A DNA stretch of 64,000 nucleotides from an uncultured Mycoplasmatota bacterium. GTDB lineage: Bacteria > Bacillota_I > Bacilli_A > RF39 > UBA660. The stretch is from assembly GCA_947652325.1 (NCBI GenBank), contig CANTCQ010000002.1, positions 124,001 to 188,000 on the forward strand, given 5' to 3'. Positions 32,253 to 41,384 of this stretch are shown piece by piece (the stretch's first letter is position 1; every line of letters begins with the position of its first letter). The notes under the pieces are model-generated. The model was not told where the DNA came from. It ran no database searches and saw only the letters and a list, made by a program, of their open reading frames with translations. Position numbers and translations under genes: made by a program.

Positions 32253-34001
32253 ATGAGTAAGATTAAAGTAATGAGTGAAAACTTAGCTAATAAAATAGCG
32301 GCGGGAGAAGTAGTAGAAAAAATAGCCAGTGTTGTTAAGGAACTTGTAGAAAATAGTATTGATGCTGCTGCTAAAAATATTATTATTTCGTTAGAAGAGG
32401 GTGGACTTAAATCCATTCAGATTATAGATGATGGAATGGGGATGGATAAAGAGGATGCTTTTCTTGCTTTTCAAAGACATGCTACTAGTAAATTAGTGCG
32501 AGAAGATGATTTGTTTTTTATTGATACTTTAGGGTTTCGTGGAGAAGCAATACCTTCTATTGCAAGTGTTTCAAGAGTCGTTTTAAAAACTTGTAGTAAA
32601 GATGTAGGAACTCTTATTGAAATAAAAGGTGGTAAAGTAATTCGTGAAGAAGTTTCTGATGCGAGAAAAGGTACTGAAATTATAGTAACAGATTTATTTT
32701 ATAATACGCCAGCTCGACTTAAGTATTTAAAAACAGAAGCATCGGAACTAGCAGGTTGTGTTTCTTTAGTAGAAAGAATTGCACTATCTCATGTTGCTAT
32801 TTCTTTTACCCTTTTTCATAATGATAGAATTTTAGTGAAAACAACAGGGAGTGGGCAACTTCATAAATGCATTCATGAAATTTATGGACTAGGTGTTTCT
32901 TCCAAAATGCTTGAAGTAAGAAGAAGTAATGACGATTTTGATTTATATGGTTTTATTTGTAAGCCAGAAATTTTAAAATCCAATCGGAACCATTTTATTA
33001 CCATAGTGAATGATAGAGTAATTAAAAATTATGATATTAATCGAGCGATAAATGATGCTTATTATACCTATAAACCAGATACAAAATTTCCTATTGTAGT
33101 GTTACAAATTAGCACTGACCCTACTTTAATTGATGTGAATATTCATCCAACAAAACAAGATATTAAACTAGATAAAATAAATGATTTATATGACCTTATT
33201 TATTCAACGATTAAAGAAGTGCTTTATAAGAGTTTATTAATTCCAGATGCTATAAAAAAGTCGGAATACAATGAAGTTAAGGAAGAGTATGTTGAGCATT
33301 TTGTGAAAGAAGAAGAAAAAAAGGAAGAAGTTTATCAAAATAGTAGCCAAGTCGCTTTAGATTTAAGTTATAATGAGCAGCAAGACATTCCTATTATTGT
33401 AAATGAAGAATTAAAAAAATTAGTTCTTTATCCGGTGGGAGTTGCTTTAGGTACTTATATCATCGCCCAAAATGAAGAAGGGGTGTATTTAATTGACCAA
33501 CATGCCGCACAAGAACGAGTAAACTATGAAAAATATTTGAGTGCTTTAAAGAAACAAAAAACAACAACGATTTCTCTTTTATTTCCTATTACAATTGAGC
33601 TTTCTTCTAGTGAATTTTTAGTGGTAAAAGAAAATTTGTCTATTTTGACCAATATGGGATTTGTAATAGAAGAGTTTGGGGTTAATACTTTTGTAGTGAA
33701 AGAACATCCTACTTGGTTAAAAACAGGTTATGAGGAAGAGTTAATTCATAAAATTATTGATATTATGATACACAATAACGGTGCATTTGACCGTGTGAAA
33801 TTCAATGAACACATTGCGATTACTTTAGCTTGTAAAATGAGTATAAAAGCCAATATGCGGATTAGTATAGAAGCAGTAGAAGAGTTATTGCAAGAATTAG
33901 TAAATTGTGATAACCCTTATAATTGTCCGCATGGCAGACCAACGATTATTAAATTTTCTATTTATGATTTGGAACGAATGTTTAAAAGGGTGATGAATTA
34001 A
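32253..34001 (+). CDS. mutL: DNA mismatch repair endonuclease MutL
   Basis: 582 residues. GHKL ATPase N-terminus: LANKIAAGEVVEKIASVVKELVENSIDA (cited in part), DDGMGMDKEDAFLAFQRHATSKL, GFRGEAIPSIASVS. The C-terminal endonuclease/dimer domain has the metal motif DQHAAQERVNYEKY and NCPHGRPTIIKF, so this is a nicking-type MutL of a bacterium without MutH. mutS is not in this window. It starts 6 bases after yqeH. Confidence 0.95.
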   Translation: MSKIKVMSENLANKIAAGEVVEKIASVVKELVENSIDAAAKNIIISLEEGGLKSIQIIDDGMGMDKEDAFLAFQRHATSKLVREDDLFFIDTLGFRGEAIPSIASVSRVVLKTCSKDVGTLIEIKGGKVIREEVSDARKGTEIIVTDLFYNTPARLKYLKTEASELAGCVSLVERIALSHVAISFTLFHNDRILVKTTGSGQLHKCIHEIYGLGVSSKMLEVRRSNDDFDLYGFICKPEILKSNRNHFITIVNDRVIKNYDINRAINDAYYTYKPDTKFPIVVLQISTDPTLIDVNIHPTKQDIKLDKINDLYDLIYSTIKEVLYKSLLIPDAIKKSEYNEVKEEYVEHFVKEEEKKEEVYQNSSQVALDLSYNEQQDIPIIVNEELKKLVLYPVGVALGTYIIAQNEEGVYLIDQHAAQERVNYEKYLSALKKQKTTTISLLFPITIELSSSEFLVVKENLSILTNMGFVIEEFGVNTFVVKEHPTWLKTGYEEELIHKIIDIMIHNNGAFDRVKFNEHIAITLACKMSIKANMRISIEAVEELLQELVNCDNPYNCPHGRPTIIKFSIYDLERMFKRVMN

Positions 34002-34127
34002 AGGAATTTTTAGAATTAAGAAAGTATATGGGAAATGTTCCTTTAACCATTTTGGATTATAAAATCTCCAGGGTTTTCTTTTAAAAATCAAGATGTCCGA
34101 AAAATAAAGGATAAAATTACTTTACAA

Positions 34128-34619
34128 ATGGAACTTTTATTAGAGATGCATCGGGATAAAGTAAGGCATTACAGGAACAAAGGGAAAGAGTACGACCTTC
34201 TTCTTTATTGTATCGAAATGATGAATGCAAAAAAACTAAATGTAACAGAAAAAGCAATTTATGAAAAATATAAAATACCTGCTTTAGTTAGTAAAATTGA
34301 TTATGTTAAAACGTATGCCAATTATATCTTAACTACTTTAAAGGTGGCCAAATGGGTTAGTAATGAAATGGATTCTAATTATTGTACTACAGGAAGGGCA
34401 AAAATTGTACTTTCTAATAATAAAACGGTATTTTTAACTAATGAAGAATTACTTACATATGTAGGGAACATATTCAGAAGTAATAAAAGTAGTGAAGATA
34501 TCAAATATTTCGTACAAAATGCTAATGAATCTTTTTTGGAGTTTTTAGTTTTGATAGTTCCAGAAATAGTAGAAGAACATCATAATTGTTTGGAGGAAGA
34601 AAATGGGAAATCTATATAA
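34128..34619 (+). CDS. Hypothetical protein downstream of mutL
   Basis: 163 residues, soluble, helical: 'MELLLEMHRDKVRHYRNKGKEYDLLLYCIEMM', 'SKIDYVKTYANYILTTLKVAKWV' (quoted in part). No family recognised. The coding reading seems to extend upstream: 34064-34127 stays open in this frame (SPGFSFKNQDVRKIKDKI), while the adjoining 34003-34065 is open in another frame (KEFLELRKYMGNVPLTILDY), as if one base had been lost or gained near 34065. It overlaps the next gene by 17 bases. Confidence 0.5.
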   Translation: MELLLEMHRDKVRHYRNKGKEYDLLLYCIEMMNAKKLNVTEKAIYEKYKIPALVSKIDYVKTYANYILTTLKVAKWVSNEMDSNYCTTGRAKIVLSNNKTVFLTNEELLTYVGNIFRSNKSSEDIKYFVQNANESFLEFLVLIVPEIVEEHHNCLEEENGKSI

Positions 34620-34953
34620 AATGAGTGAAGGAGAAAAAAAAGAATATAATTTGCCATTACTAGATAATTATTATGTTTTTAAAAATAATGAAGAGGTATT
34701 AGGTTTTGCTAAAATTAATTATTTAAAATGTCCAGATATCTATATTTTCATCTTTGAAAATAAACGAGGATATGGGAATGGAAACATACTATTTTCTAAA
34801 GTTTTACAAAGTATAAGAGAACAGAGAATTTATTCTTTTGAAATAGAATTTCCTTTAGAAAATATAATTATGACCCGAATTATTCATAAAAATGGTGGCA
34901 TTGAAGTAACCAGAAAAGAAAATATAGTAAAATACATTATTCCTATTTTGTAA
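34603..34953 (+). CDS. GNAT-like acetyltransferase (short)
   Basis: 116 residues. Pattern fits a small Gcn5-type acetyltransferase: 'EEVLGFAKINYLKCPDIYIFIFENKRGYGNGNILFSKVLQSI' (cited in part: RGYGNGNILFSKVL is the acetyl-CoA loop and helix), then 'LENIIMTRIIHKNGGIEVTRK', the motif B helix and 'GG' turn. Start ATG 34603 overlaps the preceding gene. Substrate unknown. A terminator follows. Confidence 0.55.
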   Translation: MGNLYKMSEGEKKEYNLPLLDNYYVFKNNEEVLGFAKINYLKCPDIYIFIFENKRGYGNGNILFSKVLQSIREQRIYSFEIEFPLENIIMTRIIHKNGGIEVTRKENIVKYIIPIL

Positions 34954-34973
34954 TGTTATATATAATTTTTTAT

Positions 34974-35012
34974 AAGGCAAAGAATGATTTTATTTCGTTA
35001 TTGCCTTTTTTT
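34974..35012 (+). terminator. Rho-independent terminator
   Basis: AAGGCAA/TTGCCTT stem followed by T8, ending the yqeG-mutL transcript. Confidence 0.75.
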
Positions 35013-35049
35013 TGTTCTTCTATTATAATGGGCTAGCGAGGTGTTATGT

Positions 35050-36774
35050 ATGTCAAATAAAGAAATATTAAGGTTTTTAAAGCCCTTTTTACTAAAAGAG
35101 AAGAAAAGAATTATTATAGCTGCTGTTTTAGCGTTTATTAGTAGTTTAATTGGTGTTACATATGGGTATTTATCTGGGTATGCCATTAATGCTGCTAGTG
35201 TTATGGCTATACGTGTTGCTATTCTTACGCTTTTATTAAATTTGTTTTTAAGTACTTTAAATTATGCTATTTTTAGTCGTCTTAGTGTCATTGTATCTAC
35301 TAAAGCTAGTTTTTCGGTGATAGAAGATATTAGTTTTACTTTGTTTCATAAAGTTTTACGACTTCCTACGAAAGCATTTGAAGAAAAGTCGAGTGGAGAA
35401 TTTATTAATCGAATTACTACAGATTCAGAAACGATTACGGACTCTATTTCTTCTCTATTAAATATTGTCATTCGAGTTGTTACGAGTCTACTTGTATTTT
35501 TCTATGTTCTTTTTAATTCTTGGATTGTTGCTTTAGAAGTGGTTCTTTATTTGTTTCTTCTTTATAAAATCACCTCTACTTTTAAACCAAAATTAAAAGA
35601 AGCACAAAAAGTAATTAAAGAAAAAAATGATTTTTATGTTTCGAATGTAGATGAGGATATTCATGGGATACGAGAAATAAGAGCTTTAGGAATTAATAAA
35701 TACATTATTTCTAATTTAAAGGATATCGTAAAAGATTTATTTACCAAACGAAATCAAAATATTCAATTTGAGCAAAATTATTATGCTTTTATTTATATTT
35801 TGGATGAAATCTTAGTTGTTGTTACTTTTATAACCATTATTATCGAAATACTACTTGGCAAAAGTTCTTTAACTTTTTTGGTCGCTATGAGTTATTATAT
35901 TTATAATTTTATGAATTTGGTGAATTCTTTTGCCACTTTTTCTACTTATTATCAAAAATTAAAAGTAGCGGTAGAGCGTATTTATGAAGTTGTGGACAAT
36001 AAGATTTATAAAGATGTTCTCTTTGGCAATTATTACAATGTAAATCCAGAAGGAACTATTTCTTTTCAAAAGGTAACATTCCATTATCATGATAATAAAA
36101 AGAAGATTTTGGATGGGTTTAATTTAGAGATAAAAAGGAATAGTAAGGTGGCGATTATTGGAAAAAGTGGACAAGGAAAAAGTACTATTTTCAATTTATT
36201 ACTACGTTATTTTGATGCGACAAAAGGGAAGGTTCTGTTAGATGGTGTGAATATACTTGATTATAGTGAAGAAAGTCTTCGAAAAAATATTAGTATTATT
36301 AGACAAGACCCTTTTTTGTTTCACCGAACTATTTTAGAAAACTTTAAAATGGTAAATCCTGAAATTACTTTAAAAGAAGTTCGTAAATATTGTCAGGTAG
36401 CTTTACTTGATGATTATATTATGTCGCTCCCCAAAAAGTACAATACAAAAATTGGAGAGGGTGGCGTTAATTTATCTGGTGGGCAAAAACAAAGACTTGC
36501 TATTGCTCGTGCTTTATCTAAAAATAGCAAGATTATTTTGTTTGATGAAGCAACTAGTGCACTCGATAATGAGTCGCAAGAAAAGATTATTTCGGTGGTG
36601 AATGAGATTTCAAAAGACCATACTATTCTTACGATTGCCCATCGATTGTCTACCATTTTGGATGCAGATGTTATTCATGTAATGGATAATGGAAAAATTG
36701 TAGCATCTGGCACCCATCAAGAATTATTAAAAAAGAATAAAATTTATCAAGATTTGTATAAAAATAACGCGTAA
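35050..36774 (+). CDS. ABC exporter, fused membrane and ATPase domains
   Basis: 574 residues from ATG 35050 with GCGAGGTG 8 bases ahead. Six helices in residues 15-310, ABC membrane type 1, with 'KSSGEFINRITTDSETITDSI'. ATPase: Walker A GKSGQGKST, Q-loop IIRQDPFLF, signature NLSGGQKQRLAIARAL, Walker B IILFDEATSALD, H-loop IAHRLST. It works as a homo- or heterodimer; lipid, drug or peptide export cannot be told apart here. No peptidase domain. Single gene with promoter near 35030 (TATAAT). Confidence 0.88.
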   Translation: MSNKEILRFLKPFLLKEKKRIIIAAVLAFISSLIGVTYGYLSGYAINAASVMAIRVAILTLLLNLFLSTLNYAIFSRLSVIVSTKASFSVIEDISFTLFHKVLRLPTKAFEEKSSGEFINRITTDSETITDSISSLLNIVIRVVTSLLVFFYVLFNSWIVALEVVLYLFLLYKITSTFKPKLKEAQKVIKEKNDFYVSNVDEDIHGIREIRALGINKYIISNLKDIVKDLFTKRNQNIQFEQNYYAFIYILDEILVVVTFITIIIEILLGKSSLTFLVAMSYYIYNFMNLVNSFATFSTYYQKLKVAVERIYEVVDNKIYKDVLFGNYYNVNPEGTISFQKVTFHYHDNKKKILDGFNLEIKRNSKVAIIGKSGQGKSTIFNLLLRYFDATKGKVLLDGVNILDYSEESLRKNISIIRQDPFLFHRTILENFKMVNPEITLKEVRKYCQVALLDDYIMSLPKKYNTKIGEGGVNLSGGQKQRLAIARALSKNSKIILFDEATSALDNESQEKIISVVNEISKDHTILTIAHRLSTILDADVIHVMDNGKIVASGTHQELLKKNKIYQDLYKNNA

Positions 36775-36814
36775 AGCGCTGTTTTTTTGGTATACTAAAC
36801 AGTAGTGATGTTGT

Positions 36815-38008
36815 ATGAAAGAAGTAAATAGTTTATATGTAAAGATAATACCAGTTTTTATTTTGCTTATTTTATTTTCTTTTGTCATTATTTTAAAAAG
36901 AGAAGATGTTTTTTCCCAAATGACTTTTTCGAATCAAAATAAAGTTGATATAAAAGTAGAGGAAATATTAAAAGCAAATGAAGATAAAGAACTAATTGCT
37001 AATGAATCTTTTAAAAATCGATTTGTCTATGTTGCTTTTCAAAAAGAAAGTGAATTTACTAGCTATTTTGTGGATAAAGAAACAGGGGAAGAAAAGGATT
37101 TTCTAGCTTATTTAAAAAGTGGATGTGAAGATGAATTTTTAGCAAAAGAAAAAGAACTTTTGTATTTAAAATATCCTATGTTTCTTGCAGATGCTTTAAG
37201 CAGGGAAGAGGTTGTGAAAACCTATCAAGTTTTAGAGAGTGAACTTGTGATTCATTATAATCATTATGCTTTGGATTTTCCTTTGTCTGAAGCTCCATTC
37301 TTACGAATTTCTTATACAGAAATTCAAAACTATTTGGATATTCCAATAGAAGTAAATGGAGAGCATGAAAACGAAAATGGCTATACACTCGATAAAAATA
37401 AAAAAGCCATTGCTCTTACTTTTGATGATGGACCTAGTGGAGAGAAAACTAATCGATTAGTAAATATATTAGAACAAAATAAAGCTCATGCTACATTTTT
37501 TATGGTAGGAAGTAGAATGGAAGCAGGAGCAAGTGTCATTCGAAATGTTTTAAATAAAGGAAATGAAATTGGAAGTCATTCATACGCTCATAAAAATATG
37601 AAAAGGCAAAAATTGGAAGACGTTATTAGTGGAGAAGAAAAAACAAAAGAAATTTATCGTAATGTTACGGGACAAGAATTAATTTATACAAGACCTCCTT
37701 ATGGAAATGTAACGAAAGCCATAAAAGAAAATTTAAATACTGTTTTTGTTACTTGGAACATTGATACAGAAGACTGGTTACATCGTGATAAAAATTATAT
37801 AGTCAATCATATTATGGAAAATGTGAGCGATGGGGATATTATTTTAATGCATGATATTTATGATACTACAATTGATGCTGTAGAAGAATTGCTCCCAAAA
37901 CTTTATGCAGAAGGATATCAAGTGGTTACAATTTCAGAACTTGCTAGTTTAAAGGGGATAACTTTAGAGACACATTCTTTATATCGTAGTTTAAAAGAAG
38001 TTCAATAA
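36815..38008 (+). CDS. Membrane-anchored polysaccharide deacetylase (PdaC-like)
   Basis: 397 residues: one N-terminal helix (about 10-28), a DUF3298/RsiV-like middle domain ('YNHYALDFPLSEAPFLRISYTEIQNYL'), and a NodB deacetylase domain from about 195. NodB motifs: LTFDDGPSGEKT (catalytic Asp, metal Asp), GNEIGSHSYAHKNM (metal His pair), YTRPPYGNVTKAI, NIDTEDWL, 'DIILMHDIYDTT'. The architecture equals B. subtilis PdaC, which deacetylates peptidoglycan. It acts outside the membrane, giving lysozyme resistance or a role in cortex. Confidence 0.88.
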   Translation: MKEVNSLYVKIIPVFILLILFSFVIILKREDVFSQMTFSNQNKVDIKVEEILKANEDKELIANESFKNRFVYVAFQKESEFTSYFVDKETGEEKDFLAYLKSGCEDEFLAKEKELLYLKYPMFLADALSREEVVKTYQVLESELVIHYNHYALDFPLSEAPFLRISYTEIQNYLDIPIEVNGEHENENGYTLDKNKKAIALTFDDGPSGEKTNRLVNILEQNKAHATFFMVGSRMEAGASVIRNVLNKGNEIGSHSYAHKNMKRQKLEDVISGEEKTKEIYRNVTGQELIYTRPPYGNVTKAIKENLNTVFVTWNIDTEDWLHRDKNYIVNHIMENVSDGDIILMHDIYDTTIDAVEELLPKLYAEGYQVVTISELASLKGITLETHSLYRSLKEVQ

Positions 38009-38419
38009 AAAGTCATCTTCATCATTTCCTGTAATACTAATCCATAAAGATATTCCACCACCTATTAAAAATAAAATAGCTGCAATTAAACCAGCATTGG
38101 CAAGTAAAATTTCTTTAGGACTAGAGTTAGGCTCTAGTCTTTTTATATGTTTATAATTTATATAAGCGAAATAGAGATAAATAATAAAGGTCACAATGAA
38201 GATTTCAGTGTTAATAGTTCTAAATATATTTTCATCTTTTTTATTATGCTTTTTTAAATATTCTTTTTCGTAATAATTAGAAACAAGAGCAAACACGGCT
38301 AAAAAGATATATATGATCCATATATAATCTTCTACGCGTACTTCCTTTAAAGTTTCACTGTCCATACTGTTGTTTCCCATATTAAAATTTATGCGATTAT
38401 AAAAAGAAAAAATTTGCAT
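37991..38419 (-). CDS. Small integral membrane protein
   Basis: 142 residues with three to four helices (about 32-49 YIWIIYIFLAVFALVSNYY, 66-88, 105-130). No known domain. Convergent with the deacetylase, overlapping it by 18 bases. The start ATG at 38419 has only a weak purine-rich ribosome site. Confidence 0.5.
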   Translation of the reverse strand: MQIFSFYNRINFNMGNNSMDSETLKEVRVEDYIWIIYIFLAVFALVSNYYEKEYLKKHNKKDENIFRTINTEIFIVTFIIYLYFAYINYKHIKRLEPNSSPKEILLANAGLIAAILFLIGGGISLWISITGNDEDDFLLNFF

Positions 38420-38488
38420 TTAAGCAAATTTAATTACATATATTAATTTTTAGAATTTTTCATCCCATTTATTTATTTTGATTTTCTC

Positions 38489-38800
38489 TTAATTTAAAAT
38501 TTCAAGTTGTTTAGCTGATAAAAATCTTTTATTTATCACAATTCTATGAACATAATGGGGTAACCCAAGCATTTGTTGCAATATAATAACCTTGATTGCC
38601 AACTTTATTTCCCCAATTGTTTTCTATTTTCCATTTGGTGATTTTTTTATCAATGATATTTACTCCTGTAAATATCATACAATGGCAATTTGTGATGCCA
38701 TTTGTTATTATTGTTTTTAAGTTGATTTCAAAAATTTTATCATATATATTAGTTCAAATGCCATCAATTCTAGCAATAAAAATAAATAGTTCCTTCCTTT
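38489..38800 (-). pseudogene. pepC: Remnant of aminopeptidase C (pepC)
   Basis: Minus-strand translation in this gene-free stretch (38420-38878) gives the C-terminal end of a bleomycin-hydrolase/PepC cysteine peptidase: NCHCMIFTGVNIIDKKITKW, then KIENNWGNKVGNQGYY, then after a frameshift YVHRIVINKRFLSAKQLEIL and a stop at 38489. This matches PepC '..THAMVFTGV..WKVENSWG..GYF..VVVNK' in order. The reading is broken by stops and at least one frameshift and the N-terminal two thirds are gone. Boundary at 38800 is approximate. Confidence 0.8.
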
Positions 38801-38840
38801 TATATTTAAAGTGAATTCAAAAATATATTTTGTAGATATA

Positions 38841-38869
38841 AAAAACTCGAATTTTTATAATTCGAGTTT
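38841..38869 (-). terminator. Terminator of the tRNA-Ile/tRNA-Glu transcript
   Basis: AAACTCGAAT/ATTCGAGTTT stem, followed on the minus strand by TT and A/T sequence. Confidence 0.7.
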
Positions 38870-38878
38870 ATTTTCAAT

Positions 38879-38955
38879 TGGTGACCAGTACGGGATTCGA
38901 ACCCGTGAATGCTGCCGTGAAAGGGCAGTGTGTTAAGCCACTTCACCAACTGGCC
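38879..38955 (-). tRNA. tRNA-Glu (anticodon UUC)
   Basis: Minus-strand cloverleaf: GGCCAGT/ACTGGTC acceptor, anticodon stem CTGCC/GGCAG with loop CTTTCAC (anticodon TTC), T-arm GGGTTCGAATCCC, encoded CCA. Confidence 0.95.
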
Positions 38956-38959
38956 AAAA

Positions 38960-39036
<77 letters not shown>

Positions 39037-39119
39037 ATTTTGTCTCAGTGACTATTTCATTTTATACTATTTTTACCGTTATTGCAAGTCTTTTTTGAAA
39101 TTTTTACACTGATACTTTA

Positions 39120-39548
39120 TTATATTTTTCTTTTTATATTAATTTCCATTTTTTTTAAAATTTCGTATGTTTTTTGTGTTTCTTCTTTTATTTTATTTGT
39201 ATCAAAATTAATTGTGCTTAAGACTTCGTCTACAGCGGCATCGTAATCTCTTTTGTATTTATCGTTTAATGCATGCCAGTTGATGTTTTGAAAGTAAGCT
39301 ATACATTCTTCGTAATAGGGAAGTTTTCTTTGAAGTAATAAAACAGCAATTACGGGGTATCCAGGATATCCTTGCCAGAAACTTGCATTATCTGTAGAAG
39401 AGTAGTTGTTTTCTTGCCATTTTACTTCATAAGTTTTTTTGCTATCTGATGAATGAACGATTGCCATATTTTCTTTCATTTCAATACGATTATCTGCAAT
39501 ACAAGAATATGCTTCATAAATTTTAGCTATTGGAGGAATTTTTTCCAT
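39120..39548 (-). CDS. Hypothetical protein
   Basis: 142 residues, soluble. 'IPPIAKIYEAYSCIADNRIEM' followed by 'SSDSKKTYEVKWQENNYSSTDNASFWQGYPGYPVIAVLLLQRKL' (in part) and a helical basic C-terminus. The layout (ADxR..., YxVxW, FWQGYxGYPxIA) suggests a small conserved Bacillota family, but I cannot name it. Start ATG 39548 has GGTGAT nearby. It lies in the tRNA-rich, decaying region, with no partner genes. Confidence 0.55.
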   Translation of the reverse strand: MEKIPPIAKIYEAYSCIADNRIEMKENMAIVHSSDSKKTYEVKWQENNYSSTDNASFWQGYPGYPVIAVLLLQRKLPYYEECIAYFQNINWHALNDKYKRDYDAAVDEVLSTINFDTNKIKEETQKTYEILKKMEINIKRKI

Positions 39549-39597
39549 TTTTCATCACCTATAGTTATTGTACTATACATTTATTTATTTTTATAGA

Positions 39598-39961
39598 TTA
39601 AAATTGCATCATTACATAGAAGTCATTTTTATATTTATAATAGAATGAGTTTTCAATTTCTAATCCTGGAAATAAGTATTTTTTATTTTCAAAATCATAA
39701 ATTGGAGTCCAATTTTCTTGGTAACTTTGATAAAATGAAGTTTTGTATAAGTAGCTAATTAGTAATTTTTTATTTTTATTTAGTGAAGCAATTGCGTTGT
39801 TTACCGTTTTTTGAATAGAATCAGTTTCTGTTAAATGTGTTGCAATGTTTGAATAGCCAAATGTTGTCATGTTTTTCTTTTATTGAATCATTAATAATAT
39901 CACCGATTTGGAATTTTATTTTGGCTACTATTTCCTCCCTTAAAATAAAAAAGATAGACAT
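39598..39961 (-). pseudogene. Frameshifted hypothetical gene
   Basis: A 90-codon frame (39598-39870, MTTFGYSNIATHLTETD...FYVMMQF) is preceded in another frame by an open stretch from ATG 39961 (MSIFFILREEIVAKIKFQIG...DSIKEK). The two join naturally if one base is removed in the AAAAAC tract near 39873. No domain recognised. It probably represents a gene broken by one indel; alternatively the 90-codon ORF alone is made. Confidence 0.45.
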
Positions 39962-40019
39962 GATTTTGTTCCTACCTACCTCTAGAGTTTAGCGTAAATT
40001 GCTAGAATTGTATCAAAAT

Positions 40020-40068
40020 TAATGGTGTCCCCTCAGGGATTCGAACCCTGGACCCACTGATTAAGAGT
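40020..40068 (-). repeat. Truncated 3' copy of tRNA-Lys (att site of an island)
   Basis: 49 bases equal to the 3' end of the tRNA-Lys gene at 41382-41430 except for two differences, which form a matching change (C-G versus T-A) in the outer T-stem pair. It breaks off inside the anticodon loop. A typical att duplicate left by a tRNA-targeting integrase. Confidence 0.85.
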
Positions 40069-40784
40069 TTATTTTCCAAAAATGCAAATAATTTAAGATA
40101 TGTATAAAAATCCGATATTTTCTAACTAAATTAAAATATGGACTAGTTTACTTAAATACTTTTATCTTCTTATTTTTCTAAATAAATATAATAAGTTTGC
40201 ACCGAATTGCACCGATAAGTTATCTACTGAACTTTTTGCACTAATTATCAATAGAATATGATTTGTTACTAATTTCTAATGATAAATAAAATTTTGGTGT
40301 AATTATTTCTACTAAAATACACCATTTTTGCAAGTGCAAAAATTAATTTGCCACTTGTTTAGGACTTTAAAATAAGTGATTTATTTTTATTTAGTGGCAA
40401 TTATCATATCCTGTTTTACTAATAATTTTAAAATAATTGCATTTCTTTTAGGACTTTTTACTTCTATCTTCTTATAAGAAATAATTTCTTACCTTTAGAA
40501 GATATTGTATCATGTTTTAAAACATAATCATAATCGTTATTAATTTTATTTAAAATTATTTTATTGAGATTCACATTTATTATTAATGATTACAAATTTC
40601 CACAAATGCTACCAGCATTATTTCATTTAAGATATATTTAAAAATTTTGATTAATTTTAATTTTTGAAACATCAACATTTGACTTAAAAATATATTATTT
40701 CAAAAATTATTACTGACCAAATTGTTTAAAAATAGAATGAAAGAATACACTAAAGTTGCTACGAGCCAAATTGGTACAAACAAA

Positions 40785-40802
40785 AATCGCAATATTGCGA
40801 TT
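40785..40802 (-). terminator. Terminator of the island gene
   Basis: Perfect palindrome AATCGCAAT/ATTGCGATT, then TTTG on the minus strand. Confidence 0.6.
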
Positions 40803-41172
40803 ACCTTCCTTTTATTTGACTTTGATATGCTTCTTCTCTTTTTTCTGGTGCATAAACATTACTTACAAAAAAATTTATTTCTTCTTTAGTCATTGTAGTT
40901 GGAACTTTATGAGGTTCCATATAAAAGATTATCGGTTCTACATTACACGCAAAATCTTTTCTTATATAAATATGTTCTTCAAAAACAGGATATATTTTGT
41001 CATTTGATAAACATTTTAAACCTAATGGTGTTCTTACAAAACCAACATAATAACTATTATGTCCTGGCTTTCCTTTAAATAAACCATCTCCATTTGGATA
41101 ACTAGTTATTCTTTTATCATAATCATTGGCTATTCCAACAAAAACATCCTGAGTAAAGAATTGTTCTTTCAT
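40801..41172 (-). CDS. Hypothetical protein of the tRNA-Lys island
   Basis: 123 residues with a strong AAAGGAG site before ATG 41172. Soluble: 'FTQDVFVGIANDYDKRITSYP', 'YYVGFVRTPLGLKCLSNDKIYPVFEEHIYIRKDF' (in part), and a basic end. No known domain. It lies between the two tRNA-Lys att copies, so it came with the island; it is the only intact gene there. Confidence 0.6.
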   Translation of the reverse strand: MKEQFFTQDVFVGIANDYDKRITSYPNGDGLFKGKPGHNSYYVGFVRTPLGLKCLSNDKIYPVFEEHIYIRKDFACNVEPIIFYMEPHKVPTTMTKEEINFFVSNVYAPEKREEAYQSQIKGR

Positions 41173-41351
41173 AAAAAATTCTCCTTTTAAATATTGGTTG
41201 TTATTCTATACTAAAATAGTATGTTTGTCAAATCAATCCGGTTTTAGTTAATAGATACTCCTTAGATATTTTCAATTTTATTTAAAAATTTTTGCACCGA
41301 AATTGCACCAGTTATAAATAAATTCTTCTTTTATTTATTGGCCCTAAAATA

Positions 41352-41374
41352 TAAAAAAGCCTTAAAATAAGGCT
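41352..41374 (-). terminator. Terminator of tRNA-Lys
   Basis: AGCCTTA/TAAGGCT stem followed on the minus strand by T6, 10 bases past the tRNA. Confidence 0.75.
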
Positions 41375-41384
41375 AATAAACTAA

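Noticed and set aside
38596..38814. 72-codon plus-strand ORF
   Set aside because: It is antisense to the pepC remnant and has no ribosome site.
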